From NCBI RefSeq assembly GCF_001682865.1, contig NZ_MAQX01000011.1, positions 936,519 to 1,000,518 on the forward strand: 64,000 bases of DNA. Direction: 5' to 3'. This document shows, one piece after another, positions 42,294-51,484 of this stretch (position 1 is its first letter; every line of letters starts with the position of its first letter). The notes under the pieces were generated by a model that was not told the origin of the DNA, searched no databases, and saw nothing but the letters and a program-made list of their open reading frames with translations. The translations under genes were made by a program, and so were the position numbers. The DNA comes from Bacillus sp. FJAT-26390 (GTDB lineage: Bacteria; Bacillota; Bacilli; Paenibacillales; Paenibacillaceae).

Positions 42294-42647
42294 TTACTTC
42301 ATTAGTTTGTTAACCGTAATCAGCAACTCATCAATAACTTCATTTTCTCCCGCTTGAATGCGTTCGACGATGCAGCTTTTCATGTGGCCCTCTAGCAACA
42401 GCTTGCCGACGCTGTTCAATGCGGATTGAGCCGCAGCGATCTGGTTAAGCACGTCATCGCAGTACGTATCCTTCTCGATCATTGCTTTCACGCCTCTAAT
42501 CTGGCCTTCAATCCGGTTGAGACGTTTCGTTAAATTGTCTTTCATCTGTTCCGAGTGATGGCTCTTGCGAGGACCAGTCGTATCGCAGCAGTCATCGGAA
42601 GCATGGACATGCTCTTTCGACTCCTCATTTAATGTACGTTTGTTCAT
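42294..42647 (-). CDS. csoR: Copper-sensing repressor CsoR
   Basis: A 117-residue four-helix repressor. The Cu+ ligands Cys63 (DTYCDDVL), His88 and Cys92 (EGHMKSC) are all present, along with the DNA-facing RLNRIEGQIRGV. The N-terminal 35 residues form an extra His/Cys-rich tail (HVHASDDCCDTTG...SHH), which is longer than in B. subtilis CsoR and may add metal contacts. The ribosome site GGAGGT overlaps an operator copy at 42653-42669, so CsoR likely represses its own operon. Confidence 0.93.
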   Translation of the reverse strand: MNKRTLNEESKEHVHASDDCCDTTGPRKSHHSEQMKDNLTKRLNRIEGQIRGVKAMIEKDTYCDDVLNQIAAAQSALNSVGKLLLEGHMKSCIVERIQAGENEVIDELLITVNKLMK

Positions 42648-42652
42648 TCAAC

Positions 42653-42669
42653 ATACCTCCATGGGGTAT
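42653..42669 (-). promoter_or_regulatory. CsoR-type operator copy at the csoR start
   Basis: ATACCTCCATGGGGTAT, six bp before the csoR ATG and overlapping its ribosome site. It follows the ATACC-N5-GGGGTAT pattern. Confidence 0.65.
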
Positions 42670-42691
42670 CTCTTTCTGAACTAAATGTATC

Positions 42692-42708
42692 ATACCCCCA
42701 AGGGGTAT
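42692..42708 (-). promoter_or_regulatory. CsoR-type operator in the csoR-copZ promoter
   Basis: ATACCCCCAAGGGGTAT, an almost perfect palindrome of the CsoR type, 45 bp upstream of csoR. It probably overlaps the promoter. Confidence 0.82.
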
Positions 42709-42860
42709 GTAAATAGGCATTTTTATTTTGATTTTTTATTCCGGTAAAGGCACTTTAAATCTAACAAGCAATATGCTACGATCCACATAATCAACTGTAA
42801 AAAATAAACAACGAAGCTGCTTGGCATGATAATGTCAACAATCGTTTTCACACAGAGAGG

Positions 42861-43614
42861 ATGAATCGTTATCAAAACCACTATCAACTTTGCCCATCGC
42901 GGCGCAAGCGGCTATTGTCCTGAAAATACGCTTGGCGCATTCAAAAAAGCGCTCGAGCTAGGTGCAACCGGCATCGAAACCGATGTTCATTTAACGAGGG
43001 ACGGCCGCATTGTCGTCATTCATGATGAATCCTTGGCGCGCACGGCCGGACTTAACCAATTAGTGAAAGATACCGATTACGAGGAGCTTGCGAGCCTTGA
43101 TGCCGGAAGCTGGTTCGCGCCGTCATTCGCAAACGAGCGGATTCCTGCTCTGGAGCAGCTGCTGGAGCTTTTGCAATCAACCGATACCATCCTCAATATC
43201 GAGCTCAAAAACGACTACATTCAATATAAGGATATCGAGCACAAAGTGATCGATATGGTTCGCGCTTATCATATGACGGATCGTGTAATTCTATCCAGCT
43301 TCAATCATTATTCACTCGCGCTTTGCAAGCAGCTGGCACCTGAAATTCGCACCGGCGTTTTGTACATGGAAGGGCTGTATCGGCCTTGGGATTACGCGAG
43401 AACGCTTCAAGCAGACGCGCTGCATGCCTACCACTTTGCCGTATTGCCGGAATGGGTAGCCGAAGCTTCGGATAATGGCATTGACTATAATCCTTTCACC
43501 GTTAACGAAATACCCGAAATGGAGCGGCTTCTTGATGCGGGCGTTGCCGGAATCATTACCGATTACCCGGATCGTTTGGACGACTTTCTGAATAGGAGAG
43601 GAGCGAAGGCGTAA
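42861..43614 (+). CDS. Glycerophosphodiester phosphodiesterase with displaced 5' end
   Basis: Cytoplasmic GDPD of about 250 residues that releases glycerol 3-phosphate from glycerophosphodiesters. The active-site motifs are all present: INFAHRGASGYCPENT, GIETDVHLTRDG, VVIHDE and the later IELKN. However, the frame carrying them has no ATG, GTG or TTG before position 43033, which lies after the catalytic residues. The well-placed ATG at 42861 (GAGAGG upstream) is one base out of frame. Removing one T in CGTTATC near 42867 would give MNRIKTTINFAHRG. I read this as a frameshift or sequencing error. The gene is followed by an MFS transporter with a 1-bp overlap. Confidence 0.75.
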
Positions 43615-44816
43615 TGAAAAAAACATGGCTGCTCGGGTTCGGTTTTTTCAGCATCAGCATCACATGGGCGCTGTACAATGCATTCGTCCCTTTTTTCCTT
43701 GAAAAGTTTTTGACGAGCACCGCGCTTATCGGATTTATGATGACGATCGACAATTACTTTGCCTTGTTTTTGCAGCCATGGATCGGAAGCCGCAGCGATC
43801 GTACGAACAGCCGTTTTGGCAAAAGAATGCCTTACCTGATCATCGGCATGCCGCTGGCTGCCTTGTTTGGAGCCTTAATTCCTTGGCATACCAGCCTGCT
43901 GACACTCGTTTTGTTTATGGTCCTTATGAACCTGTCGATGAGCCTGTACCGGTCTCCGACCGTCGCGCTTATGCCCGATATTACGCAGGACGGCAAGCGG
44001 ACGCAGGCGAATGGGATCATCAACTTTATGGGCGGCATCGGATCGATTCTTGCCTTCGCTGGCGGTTCCTTCCTATATGAGAAACATTCCTCGCTGCCGT
44101 TTCTTTCATCATCCGTTTTGACGCTCATCTGTTTAGCCATCCTCGTATATGTCATTAAGGAAAAACGAGATGCGATTGCATACACGCCTGCTGAAGAGAA
44201 AACCGCCGTGTCGTTCAAGGGACAATGGAACCGCCCTACCCTCTTCCTGCTTGGCGCGATCTTCTTTTGGTTTCTGTCTTATCAAGGCGTTGAAGCCTTC
44301 TTCACCCTCTATGGCAAAAATCATTTGCAGCTTACGGAAGGCCAGTCGTCGTTCTCGCTTGCCTTCTTCTCGCTCGCTTTCGTCCTAGCCGCCATACCGA
44401 GCGGACTATTAGGCAATCGCTTTGGCAAAAAGCTCATCATCTCGCTTGGCGTCATTGGCCTCATTATTATTTTTGCCGCGATCTCCTTCGTGGACGCCCT
44501 GCTTCCTCTTCGCACCTTGCTTATTCTAGGTGGCATTTGCTGGGCGATGATCAACATCAACTCCTATCCCTTTATCGTGTCCCTCGGGAAGGAGCAAAGC
44601 ATCGGCACGCGCACGGGCATTTATTATTTAATCTCCTCGCTCGCCGCCATTGCTTCGCCGCCGCTCATGGGCGGCATGATCGATCTGCTAGGCTACTCGG
44701 TGCTGTTCTACTTCTCATCGGGCGGCATGGTGATCGCGCTGCTCTTCCTTCTCTGCGTCAAGGATAAGGGGCTGTCTAGAGCAGCATCAGAACCAAATGC
44801 TTCGACAAGCCTTTAA
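43614..44816 (+). CDS. MFS transporter, sugar (SLC45/GPH-like) type
   Basis: A 400-residue membrane protein with about twelve helices. The loop 2-3 motif SRSDRTNSRFGKRMPYLIIG and the MPDITQDGKRTQANGIINF segment are typical of sugar-transporting MFS or GPH-like proteins. Its ATG overlaps the GDPD stop (TAATG), so the two are coupled; the transporter may import a glycerophosphodiester or related substrate, but that is inference. A strong terminator follows. Confidence 0.82.
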   Translation: MKKTWLLGFGFFSISITWALYNAFVPFFLEKFLTSTALIGFMMTIDNYFALFLQPWIGSRSDRTNSRFGKRMPYLIIGMPLAALFGALIPWHTSLLTLVLFMVLMNLSMSLYRSPTVALMPDITQDGKRTQANGIINFMGGIGSILAFAGGSFLYEKHSSLPFLSSSVLTLICLAILVYVIKEKRDAIAYTPAEEKTAVSFKGQWNRPTLFLLGAIFFWFLSYQGVEAFFTLYGKNHLQLTEGQSSFSLAFFSLAFVLAAIPSGLLGNRFGKKLIISLGVIGLIIIFAAISFVDALLPLRTLLILGGICWAMININSYPFIVSLGKEQSIGTRTGIYYLISSLAAIASPPLMGGMIDLLGYSVLFYFSSGGMVIALLFLLCVKDKGLSRAASEPNASTSL

Positions 44817-44818
44817 GC

Positions 44819-44866
44819 AAAAAAAATCCGGCACTCGCGTCTGTTGACGCGATGCCGGATTTTTTG
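44819..44866. terminator. Bidirectional terminator
   Basis: AAAAATCCGGCA-CTC-GCGTC, loop, GACGC-GA-TGCCGGATTTTTT. It serves the plus-strand MFS gene and the minus-strand YitT gene. Confidence 0.9.
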
Positions 44867-44874
44867 CTATGCCA

Positions 44875-45741
44875 TTAGTGAATGCTGCCTTTGCTGAATC
44901 CGCCGCCCATAACATCGGATACATGCTCGATAGCGATAAACGCATTCTCGTCGATCGATTGCACGATTGCCTTCAGCTTCGCAAGCTCCAGACGAGAAAC
45001 GACGCAATAAATCATTTGCGTCTCATCCTTGGAATAGCCGCCGCGCGCTTGAATTAAAGTGGTGGAGCGTCCGAGCCTATCGATAATCGCTTGCGACACC
45101 TCTTCAAATTCGGCTGAAATAATCGTTACCGATTTGGATTCATCGAGGCCTTCCACGACGATATCGATCAATTTAATCGCAATATAGTATGTAAACATCG
45201 AGTACATGGCCGAATCCCATTCGAACACGAAGCCCGCAACTACAAAGATGATAACGTTGAAAATCATGATGATCTGTCCGACAGGCATACGCAGCTTCTT
45301 CGAGATCAGAATCGATACAATTTCTACGCCGTCAAGCGAGCCGCCAAAACGAATGGCAAGACCTACGCCCGCTCCTAGAATAAGTCCGCCGAACAATACC
45401 GCCAGCAGCTTCTCCTCGGTGAACGCTTCTACATGGTGAAGCAATGATGTCGTTACCGACATGACGATAATGCCGTACAGCGTCGAGATCGCGAACGTTT
45501 TCCCGATTTGCTTATAGCCGAGAATCAGGAAAGGCACGTTCACAACGAACAAATATACGCCGAGCGGAAGCGAAGTCAAATGAGCCAGCATGATCGAAAT
45601 ACCGGCAATGCCTCCGTCAATTACGTTGTTGGGCACAAGAAACAATTCCAGGGCAACGCCCATAAGAATCGAACCTATCGTGATGAAAATAAACCTTTTG
45701 AGTATCTCTAAAAATGATAACCCCTTGTGCGTCTTTGCCAA
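44875..45741 (-). CDS. YitT-family membrane protein (DUF161 + DUF2179)
   Basis: A 288-residue protein. The N-terminal two thirds have five or six helices (FIFITIGSILMGVALELFL, GIAGISIMLAHLTSLPLGVYL, VLFGGLILGAGVGLAIRFGGS with the GGSLDG turn). The C-terminal DUF2179 cytoplasmic domain reads KSVTIISAEFEEVSQAIIDR and YSKDETQMIYCVVSRLEL. Function of the family is unknown. The start is a TTG at 45741, 8 nt after GGAGG. Confidence 0.88.
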   Translation of the reverse strand: MAKTHKGLSFLEILKRFIFITIGSILMGVALELFLVPNNVIDGGIAGISIMLAHLTSLPLGVYLFVVNVPFLILGYKQIGKTFAISTLYGIIVMSVTTSLLHHVEAFTEEKLLAVLFGGLILGAGVGLAIRFGGSLDGVEIVSILISKKLRMPVGQIIMIFNVIIFVVAGFVFEWDSAMYSMFTYYIAIKLIDIVVEGLDESKSVTIISAEFEEVSQAIIDRLGRSTTLIQARGGYSKDETQMIYCVVSRLELAKLKAIVQSIDENAFIAIEHVSDVMGGGFSKGSIH

Positions 45742-45811
45742 AAGCTCAACCTCCGTTTGTTACGAGTTTATCTTTTGACTTTAGCATAAAAGAGTCTTTT
45801 TTTCAAAAAAA

Positions 45812-46801
45812 CTACTTTTCAACAAATGGAAAGAGCAGCTTCTGTTTATCGCTTGCATACATGTTCTCCTTCGTAATCGCTTCCGATCCGGTATCGATCA
45901 TAGGCTGCACCGATTTCCCCGCGTTTAAATCCAGAGCCGCCTTAACCGCCAAATATCCCATATTAAACGGCTTCTGAACGATAATCGCCTGCAGCACATC
46001 CTCTTCAAGGTAAGCAATCTCCTCCATCGAATTATCGAAGCCGATCAGCTTCACCCGCGAGACCGCCTGTTTCTCTTTAATCGCTCTTGCCGCTCCGACT
46101 ACAGTCGGCTCGTTAAGCGCCGCAATTCCTCTAAGATCCGGTTCGGAGCGCAGCAGCTCCAGCGTCATCTCATAAGCCTGCTGCTCCGATGCATTGCTGT
46201 ACACCGTATCGAGCACTTTAATCGCAGGATTGCCGCCCAAGCGGTCGCGCACGCCGCGCTCTCTTTCCATTGCCGTCGCAGAGCCGCGTACAACGCTTAT
46301 GATCGCGACCGGCCCATTCTTGCTGGCATCGATTGTATCGAGTAACAGCTGGCCGGCTTTTTTCCCTCCCTCATAATTATCTGTAGCGATAAAGCTGCTG
46401 GATATGCCGTCTTTTATGCCCGAATCGACGGTAACGAGTGTAATGCCCGCTTCCACGATACGTTTTGCTACGGGCACGATTCGGTTATAATCTGTCGCGG
46501 CTAAAATAATCGCCTGCGGCTTATCGATAATCGCTTGCTCCAGCAGCGCGATTTGCCCGTCGATATCCGATTCGGAAGGCATGCCTGCCACCTCTACATC
46601 GACGTTGAACTCCTCGGCTGCCATGTTAACCCCTTGGCGCATCGCTTCCCAAAATTCAACCTGCTGGTCCGTCGTTTTGGGCACGTACAAAAAATGCGGC
46701 TTTTTCGGCTGGAGCTTCGAGATGCCCATGTTCAGCAAAAGAACTGCCGCAATCATTATAAGAACGGTGAATAGAAGAGCCCAAGTCCATTTTCGCGTCA
46801 T
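45812..46801 (-). CDS. Membrane-anchored periplasmic sugar-binding protein of the sensor operon
   Basis: A 329-residue RbsB-like binding protein (Peripla_BP_4). The N-terminus is a signal-anchor (WALLFTVLIMIAAVLLLNM) with no lipobox Cys, unlike its paralog at 50374-51405. The binding fold includes QVEFWEAMRQGVNMAAEEF, AIILAATDYNRIVPVAKRI, TLVTVDSGI and LKGIAAL-type hinge sequence (RGIAALNEPTVVGA). It is the last gene after yesN and yesM homologs, 2 bp after the kinase stop. This suggests it senses sugar and passes the signal to the kinase rather than feeding the transporter. Confidence 0.85.
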   Translation of the reverse strand: MTRKWTWALLFTVLIMIAAVLLLNMGISKLQPKKPHFLYVPKTTDQQVEFWEAMRQGVNMAAEEFNVDVEVAGMPSESDIDGQIALLEQAIIDKPQAIILAATDYNRIVPVAKRIVEAGITLVTVDSGIKDGISSSFIATDNYEGGKKAGQLLLDTIDASKNGPVAIISVVRGSATAMERERGVRDRLGGNPAIKVLDTVYSNASEQQAYEMTLELLRSEPDLRGIAALNEPTVVGAARAIKEKQAVSRVKLIGFDNSMEEIAYLEEDVLQAIIVQKPFNMGYLAVKAALDLNAGKSVQPMIDTGSEAITKENMYASDKQKLLFPFVEK

Positions 46802-46803
46802 GG

Positions 46804-48627
46804 CTAATCTCCTTTATCCTCCATTAATTCAGGCAGACGAAGCGTAACCGTCGTCCCCTCATCAAGCTCGCTGTCGAAGGACAGCCCAAAGCGCTCGCCA
46901 AAATTCAGCTGAATGCGGTGATTTACATTTTGCAGCCCCAGTCCGCTCGTTGCGGATGCCGAAGCGGCTGACGGTGAAGGTATGGCATGAACGGCATGCG
47001 GCTGAGGGCGTCCTTTAGCTGCAAGCGTTTGGAGCTTCGTTGCGTCCATCCCTACGCCATCGTCTATGATTTGAAGCGTGATGCCCTCGTTTGTTCGATA
47101 TCCTTTGATCAGAATATGGCCGGCGTCGGCTTTGTTCTTGATCCCATGGTAAATGGCGTTCTCTACGATAGGCTGGAGTACGATCTTTAATATTTTTTTA
47201 TCCATAATGGCAGGATCGACTTCGATGCTATAAGCGAATTTGTTGCGGTAACGTATATTTTGTATCGTCAAATAATGCTCGATATGCGCAAGCTCCGCCC
47301 GGATGGGAATCAGCTCTTCCCCTTTGCTAATCGTTGAACGAAGCAGCTTCGAGAGTGCGGATGTCATGTTGATAACGTCGTTCATCTTACCCATCTCTGC
47401 CATCCAAATGATCGAATCCAGCGTATTGTACAGAAAGTGAGGATGAATTTGCGCCTGCAGCGCCTTCAGCTCGCTGATTCGTTTATCCTCCTGCTCCTGC
47501 ACGACCTGGCTCATCAGCTCTTTGATTTTGCCGGTCATCAAATTAAACGTTCGAGCAAGCTTCCCGATTTCATTAATGCCCTCAATCTCAAACCGTGTGT
47601 TGAAATCGCCCTTCTCTACCTTTTTCATATGTCCTTCCAGCTTCTTGATCGGCCTCGTCAGCGTTAAGGAGAGGAGAATCGAGATGATGAGCGCGATAAT
47701 TAAGCACAACGAGCCCCACAGCATCGCCGAAAATTGGATTTGGCCCTTGTCGCCGACAAGATCCTCGGGATAATTTACTCCGATTACCTTCCAGCCATAG
47801 CGTGAGCTGCGAATCGTATACAGCTTTGTCATGCCGTCGTTCTTTGCTTTTAGAAACCGAGTATCCGGCAGCTGAAGAATTTGCTCGATCGCCTCCGACT
47901 TCAAGCCCGAGTATACGAGCTGCTGCTGCGGGTGATAAATCAAATCGCCGGTCGGATCAAGCAAAAATACATAACCCCGATTGCCCATATGGATTTGCTT
48001 GCACAAATCGTTGATGACGTTATAGTTCAAATCCACAAGAAGCACGCCGCTATTGCCATCCGCAGCTCCCTCAGCCTGGCGGCTGATCGACACGACCCAG
48101 TTGTATTCGTTCTTATATACATGCTGCACGCGGGAGGATGAGATGACTGACTTGCCGCCTGCGGCTTTCGCAGTCTTGTACCAATCTTGTTTGAGCAGCT
48201 CATGATAGTCCTTGAGCTGTGCGTCATCGCGGTCAGATACGAGAGCGCCGTTCGTGCCGATGAATACGATGGATGCAATATCGTTGCGTGACTTAGCGAT
48301 GGAGCGGAAGAAGGTGCTCGTCTGCCTCGCAAGCGCCAGTCCTTCCGGATCCTGCGGATCGGAAAGACGCATCAGCCGCTGGAGCTCCTCGTCACGCAGC
48401 GCGAGATCGGCAATGCTCTCCATATTGCCAATGTATGTTTGAATGTTCGTGTTCACCTGCTCAATAAGCTGAGCGGTATAATCATAGGAGTTGTCTTTCA
48501 CCGCATCCGAAGAAATCAGGTACGTATTTACGCTAAGGATAACGGTCGTGCAAATAATGAGGCAGGAGAAGGCAAGCGCGATGCTCGTATGAATGCTCTT
48601 GAACTGGAAGAAGGGACGCCCTCTCAT
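46804..48627 (-). CDS. Sensor histidine kinase, YesM type
   Basis: A 607-residue membrane kinase. Two helices (about 15-37 and 300-322) flank an extracellular Cache domain (40-295, with SIVFIGTNGALVSDRDD and GYVFLLDPTGDLIYHP). A HAMP region follows (RPIKKLEGHMKKVEKGDF), then the His_kinase domain with HPHFLYNTLDSI (phospho-acceptor His395) and an HATPase with IVENAIYHGIKNK and GLGLQNVNHRIQL. An Ala/Ser/Pro-rich insert (HAVHAIPSPSAASASATSG) sits in the ATP lid. It should phosphorylate the YesN-type regulator whose stop it overlaps (ATGA). Confidence 0.9.
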   Translation of the reverse strand: MRGRPFFQFKSIHTSIALAFSCLIICTTVILSVNTYLISSDAVKDNSYDYTAQLIEQVNTNIQTYIGNMESIADLALRDEELQRLMRLSDPQDPEGLALARQTSTFFRSIAKSRNDIASIVFIGTNGALVSDRDDAQLKDYHELLKQDWYKTAKAAGGKSVISSSRVQHVYKNEYNWVVSISRQAEGAADGNSGVLLVDLNYNVINDLCKQIHMGNRGYVFLLDPTGDLIYHPQQQLVYSGLKSEAIEQILQLPDTRFLKAKNDGMTKLYTIRSSRYGWKVIGVNYPEDLVGDKGQIQFSAMLWGSLCLIIALIISILLSLTLTRPIKKLEGHMKKVEKGDFNTRFEIEGINEIGKLARTFNLMTGKIKELMSQVVQEQEDKRISELKALQAQIHPHFLYNTLDSIIWMAEMGKMNDVINMTSALSKLLRSTISKGEELIPIRAELAHIEHYLTIQNIRYRNKFAYSIEVDPAIMDKKILKIVLQPIVENAIYHGIKNKADAGHILIKGYRTNEGITLQIIDDGVGMDATKLQTLAAKGRPQPHAVHAIPSPSAASASATSGLGLQNVNHRIQLNFGERFGLSFDSELDEGTTVTLRLPELMEDKGD

Positions 48628-50240
48628 GGCGAAGCGTTCTCCTTCATCGTGGCACGATATTCCTTCGGCGTCATTCCGATGCGCCGCTTGAAGATGACGC
48701 TGAAATATTGCGGGTCTGCGTAGCCGACTCGCTCAGCGATGTCATAAGCCTTCAGCTGCGTCCCAGCGAGCAGCTGCTTAGCCTTATCAAGGCGCAGGCG
48801 CGTTAAATACTCGACGAACGTATCGCCGGTATGCTGCTTAAACAGCGAGCTGAAGTAGCTGAGGCTCAGGAAAACATGCTGGCACACTTGTTGAAGCGAC
48901 AGCTCGGGGCTGCTGTAATGATCATTAATGTACATTAACGCGTCCTCGAGCTGCGTGTTGTTTACATGCGTCCGCTGCTCGGACAGAAAAGCGATTACGC
49001 TGCGGCAAGTCTCATCCACCCAGCCTTTCATTTGATCCACTGATTTGAGTGCCGGAATCGTTGCAAACGGATCGTCGCCGAGCAGCTTGGAATCGTCAAA
49101 GCCGGCTTGGGTGATCATGTTGATGAGCGCAGCCAATATGCGGTGAAGATAGCCGTAGCAGTTGCCGGGCGTTGCCCCTGATTGCTTCAGCTCCAAAAAC
49201 CAATCGCCAAGTATCGCTGAGGCTTGCGCAGCTTTTGCGGTTTTGACGGCGGCCATAAGCTTCTTCTCAAATTCGTAATAAGAGGACGTGCTCATTCGCC
49301 TGCCGAACTCTACGTCGTGAATCGAGATTATGCTGCCAATGCCAAGCAGGAAACGATAATCAAGCGCCGAGTAAGCCTCTTGATAAGAGATTCTCAGCTC
49401 TCTTCGCGTTTGGCAGAAGCTGCCGATTCCAATCGACACGTCCAGCTTCAAATATTTACGGACCGCTTCCGAGGCATGCGCCGCCAGCCTTTGCGCGTCA
49501 ACTGCAATCTTCTCGGCGGCTCCTCCAAGCAGCGCTACACACTTATCATGATTCGTCTGGAAAACAATTCCCCCGTGCTCCTTCTCGATAATTTCCTGCG
49601 CGATGTTAAGCATCGCGAAGCGAAGCAGCTCCCTATCGCCATATGCCGCTGCCACAGGCGGCGTGTCGGCATCCTCCAAATCAAGCAGCATCGCCAAATA
49701 TGCCGGACCTTCTATGCTCAGATGGAAATAATCTAGCTTCTGCACGATGTCGTGCTCGGTCATGGGTACGGTGACCAGCTTCTCAAGGAAGCGTTCGCGC
49801 AGCAGCGGAAAGCTTTCATTCAGTCGCTGCTTCAAGGCCGACATATCCTCCATGCGGGACTGCTCATCATCCAGCTCGCGTTTCATCTTAAGCAAAAAAT
49901 CCGTAAACTCCTGTAAATTAATCGGCTTCAGCAAATAGTCCTTTACCTTCAGCTTGATCGCCTGCTTCGCATATTCAAAATCCTCGTAGCCGGTTAGGAT
50001 AACGACCTTCAGCTCCCGATACAAGGCGCTTAAATGCGCCGCGAGCTCCATACCGTCCATATAAGGCATATTAATATCCGTTATGACAACATCGGGACGC
50101 AGCCGCTCGACAGCCTCTAGCGCATCTCTTCCGTTGCTGAAATCGCCGACAAGCTCGAACCCGCAGCGTTTCCAATCGGTAAGCCGCTCCACGCCTTCCC
50201 TAACTTCATCCTCATCGTCGACGATGATCATTTTGTACAT
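48624..50240 (-). CDS. Response regulator with AraC-type output, YesN type
   Basis: About 538 residues. The receiver domain has Asp9/Asp10 (IIVDDEDE), phospho-Asp55 (VVITDINMPYMDG), Thr/Lys (VILTGYEDFEYAKQA, YLLKPINLQEF). A long middle region of about 300 residues has coiled segments and a degenerate GGDEF-like part (VSIGIGSFCQTRRELRISYQEA). The C-terminal AraC helix-turn-helix pair reads LSLQQVCQHVFLSLSYFSSLF and AYDIAERVGYADPQYFSVIF, ending MTPKEYR. The ATG at 50240 has AAGGAGG 10 nt upstream. It likely activates the adjacent ribose-type transporter in response to its sugar. Confidence 0.9.
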   Translation of the reverse strand: MYKMIIVDDEDEVREGVERLTDWKRCGFELVGDFSNGRDALEAVERLRPDVVITDINMPYMDGMELAAHLSALYRELKVVILTGYEDFEYAKQAIKLKVKDYLLKPINLQEFTDFLLKMKRELDDEQSRMEDMSALKQRLNESFPLLRERFLEKLVTVPMTEHDIVQKLDYFHLSIEGPAYLAMLLDLEDADTPPVAAAYGDRELLRFAMLNIAQEIIEKEHGGIVFQTNHDKCVALLGGAAEKIAVDAQRLAAHASEAVRKYLKLDVSIGIGSFCQTRRELRISYQEAYSALDYRFLLGIGSIISIHDVEFGRRMSTSSYYEFEKKLMAAVKTAKAAQASAILGDWFLELKQSGATPGNCYGYLHRILAALINMITQAGFDDSKLLGDDPFATIPALKSVDQMKGWVDETCRSVIAFLSEQRTHVNNTQLEDALMYINDHYSSPELSLQQVCQHVFLSLSYFSSLFKQHTGDTFVEYLTRLRLDKAKQLLAGTQLKAYDIAERVGYADPQYFSVIFKRRIGMTPKEYRATMKENASP

Positions 50241-50270
50241 GCGTACCACGCCTCCTTCCACAAAGCATTT

Positions 50271-50284
50271 CGATAGCGCTTACA
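50271..50284 (-). promoter_or_regulatory. cre-like CcpA site upstream of yesN homolog
   Basis: Minus strand TGTAAGCGCTATCG matches the cre consensus TGWAANCGNTNWCA in 13 of 14 positions. It lies about 31 bp upstream of the response regulator start, between the transporter terminator and the sensor operon. Confidence 0.6.
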
Positions 50285-50324
50285 AAAATACCTGCCATAA
50301 GCTGTACCCGTTCTGGAAAACAGT

Positions 50325-50362
50325 AAAAAGCAGACCGGCATATTTTGCCGGTCTACTGCTTA
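50325..50362 (-). terminator. Terminator of the ribose-type transporter operon
   Basis: Minus strand AAGCAGTAGACCGGCA, loop, TGCCGGTCTGCTTTTT. It separates the transporter genes from the sensor genes. Confidence 0.88.
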
Positions 50363-50373
50363 TCACTCGAGCT

Positions 50374-51405
50374 TTATTCGTATAGAAGCGGTTTGATTTC
50401 ATCCGAATCGATATTGTTTTTGTCATACCAGTGGAAGCCCGTATCGATCATCGGCTCAACCTTCTCCCCGTTAATCGCCTGTACGGCTGCTTTCACCGAC
50501 CAATAACCGATACCGATCGGGTCCTGCGTAATCGCGCCTGCCATCGTACCGTTCTTGATCGCATCCATTTGCAGCTTGCCGGAATCGTAGCCGATCACCG
50601 TAATTTTGCCTTGCTTGCCAAGCTCGCTTACTGCGTTTGCTACGCCGATTGCCGAGCCTTCATTGGCTCCGAAGAACCCTTTGAGGTCGGGATGCGCCTG
50701 CATGATCGCCTTCGCAAGGTCGGTTGATTTAAGCTGGTCGCCCGCTCCGTACTGAATATCTACGATTTTGATATCCGGGTATTTATCTTTGATTTGGTTC
50801 ACGAACCCGTCGCGGCGATCAATGCCGGTACGGCTCGTTTGGTCATGCACAACGAGTGCAACCTCGCCCGAGCCGCCGATCAGCTCAGCCATTTTGTCCG
50901 CCGCCAGCGCCGCTGCCGCCACATTGTTTGTTGCCGCTGTCGTCACCGGGATGTCGCTGTCCACGCCAGAGTCGAAGCCTACGACAGGGATATTGTTCGC
51001 TTTGGCTTTCTCAAGCAGCGGAATGGAAGCTTTGCTGTCCAGCGCCGCGAATGCGATCGCGCTTGGTTTCTTGTCGAGCGCGGCCTGAAGCATCTCGATT
51101 TGTTTATCCACCTGCGCTTCGGTCTCCGGCCCTTCGAACGTAATCTCGACATTTAGCTCTGCCGCCGCCTTCTCGGCGCCCTGCTTCACCGCTTGCCAAA
51201 ACTGGTGCTGGAAGCCTTTGGAGATGACCGGAATATAAAGCTTTTTATCGCCCGGGTCATTTTTCGATTCGTTCGTTCCCGCTGCCGCCGGTTTATTCTC
51301 GCCCTTGCTGCCGCCGTTATTTCCGCTGTTAGAGCCACATGCGCTGAGCACCATAACTGAAGCCAGAACAAGCATGACAAGCGGCATCCATTTATTTCGC
51401 TTCAT
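50374..51405 (-). CDS. Sugar-binding lipoprotein of a ribose-type ABC transporter (RbsB-like)
   Basis: A 343-residue protein with lipobox VLSAC (Cys23), an Asn/Gly/Lys-rich linker and a Peripla_BP_4 fold (FWQAVKQGAEKAAAELNVEIT, AIAFAALDSKASIPLLEKA, VVGFDSGVDSDIP, GFFGANEGSAIG). It delivers a pentose, hexose or similar sugar to the RbsC/RbsA-like proteins. AAGGAG precedes the ATG. It is clearly related to the anchored binding protein at 45812-46801. Substrate is not resolvable from sequence. Confidence 0.88.
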   Translation of the reverse strand: MKRNKWMPLVMLVLASVMVLSACGSNSGNNGGSKGENKPAAAGTNESKNDPGDKKLYIPVISKGFQHQFWQAVKQGAEKAAAELNVEITFEGPETEAQVDKQIEMLQAALDKKPSAIAFAALDSKASIPLLEKAKANNIPVVGFDSGVDSDIPVTTAATNNVAAAALAADKMAELIGGSGEVALVVHDQTSRTGIDRRDGFVNQIKDKYPDIKIVDIQYGAGDQLKSTDLAKAIMQAHPDLKGFFGANEGSAIGVANAVSELGKQGKITVIGYDSGKLQMDAIKNGTMAGAITQDPIGIGYWSVKAAVQAINGEKVEPMIDTGFHWYDKNNIDSDEIKPLLYE

Positions 51406-51484
51406 CGTCGATCTCTCCTTACGCTCGTTTTTGTTGTATGAAATCCCATCCAGCCGAGAGGCTCTCTGAGAGCTATACCGTTAA

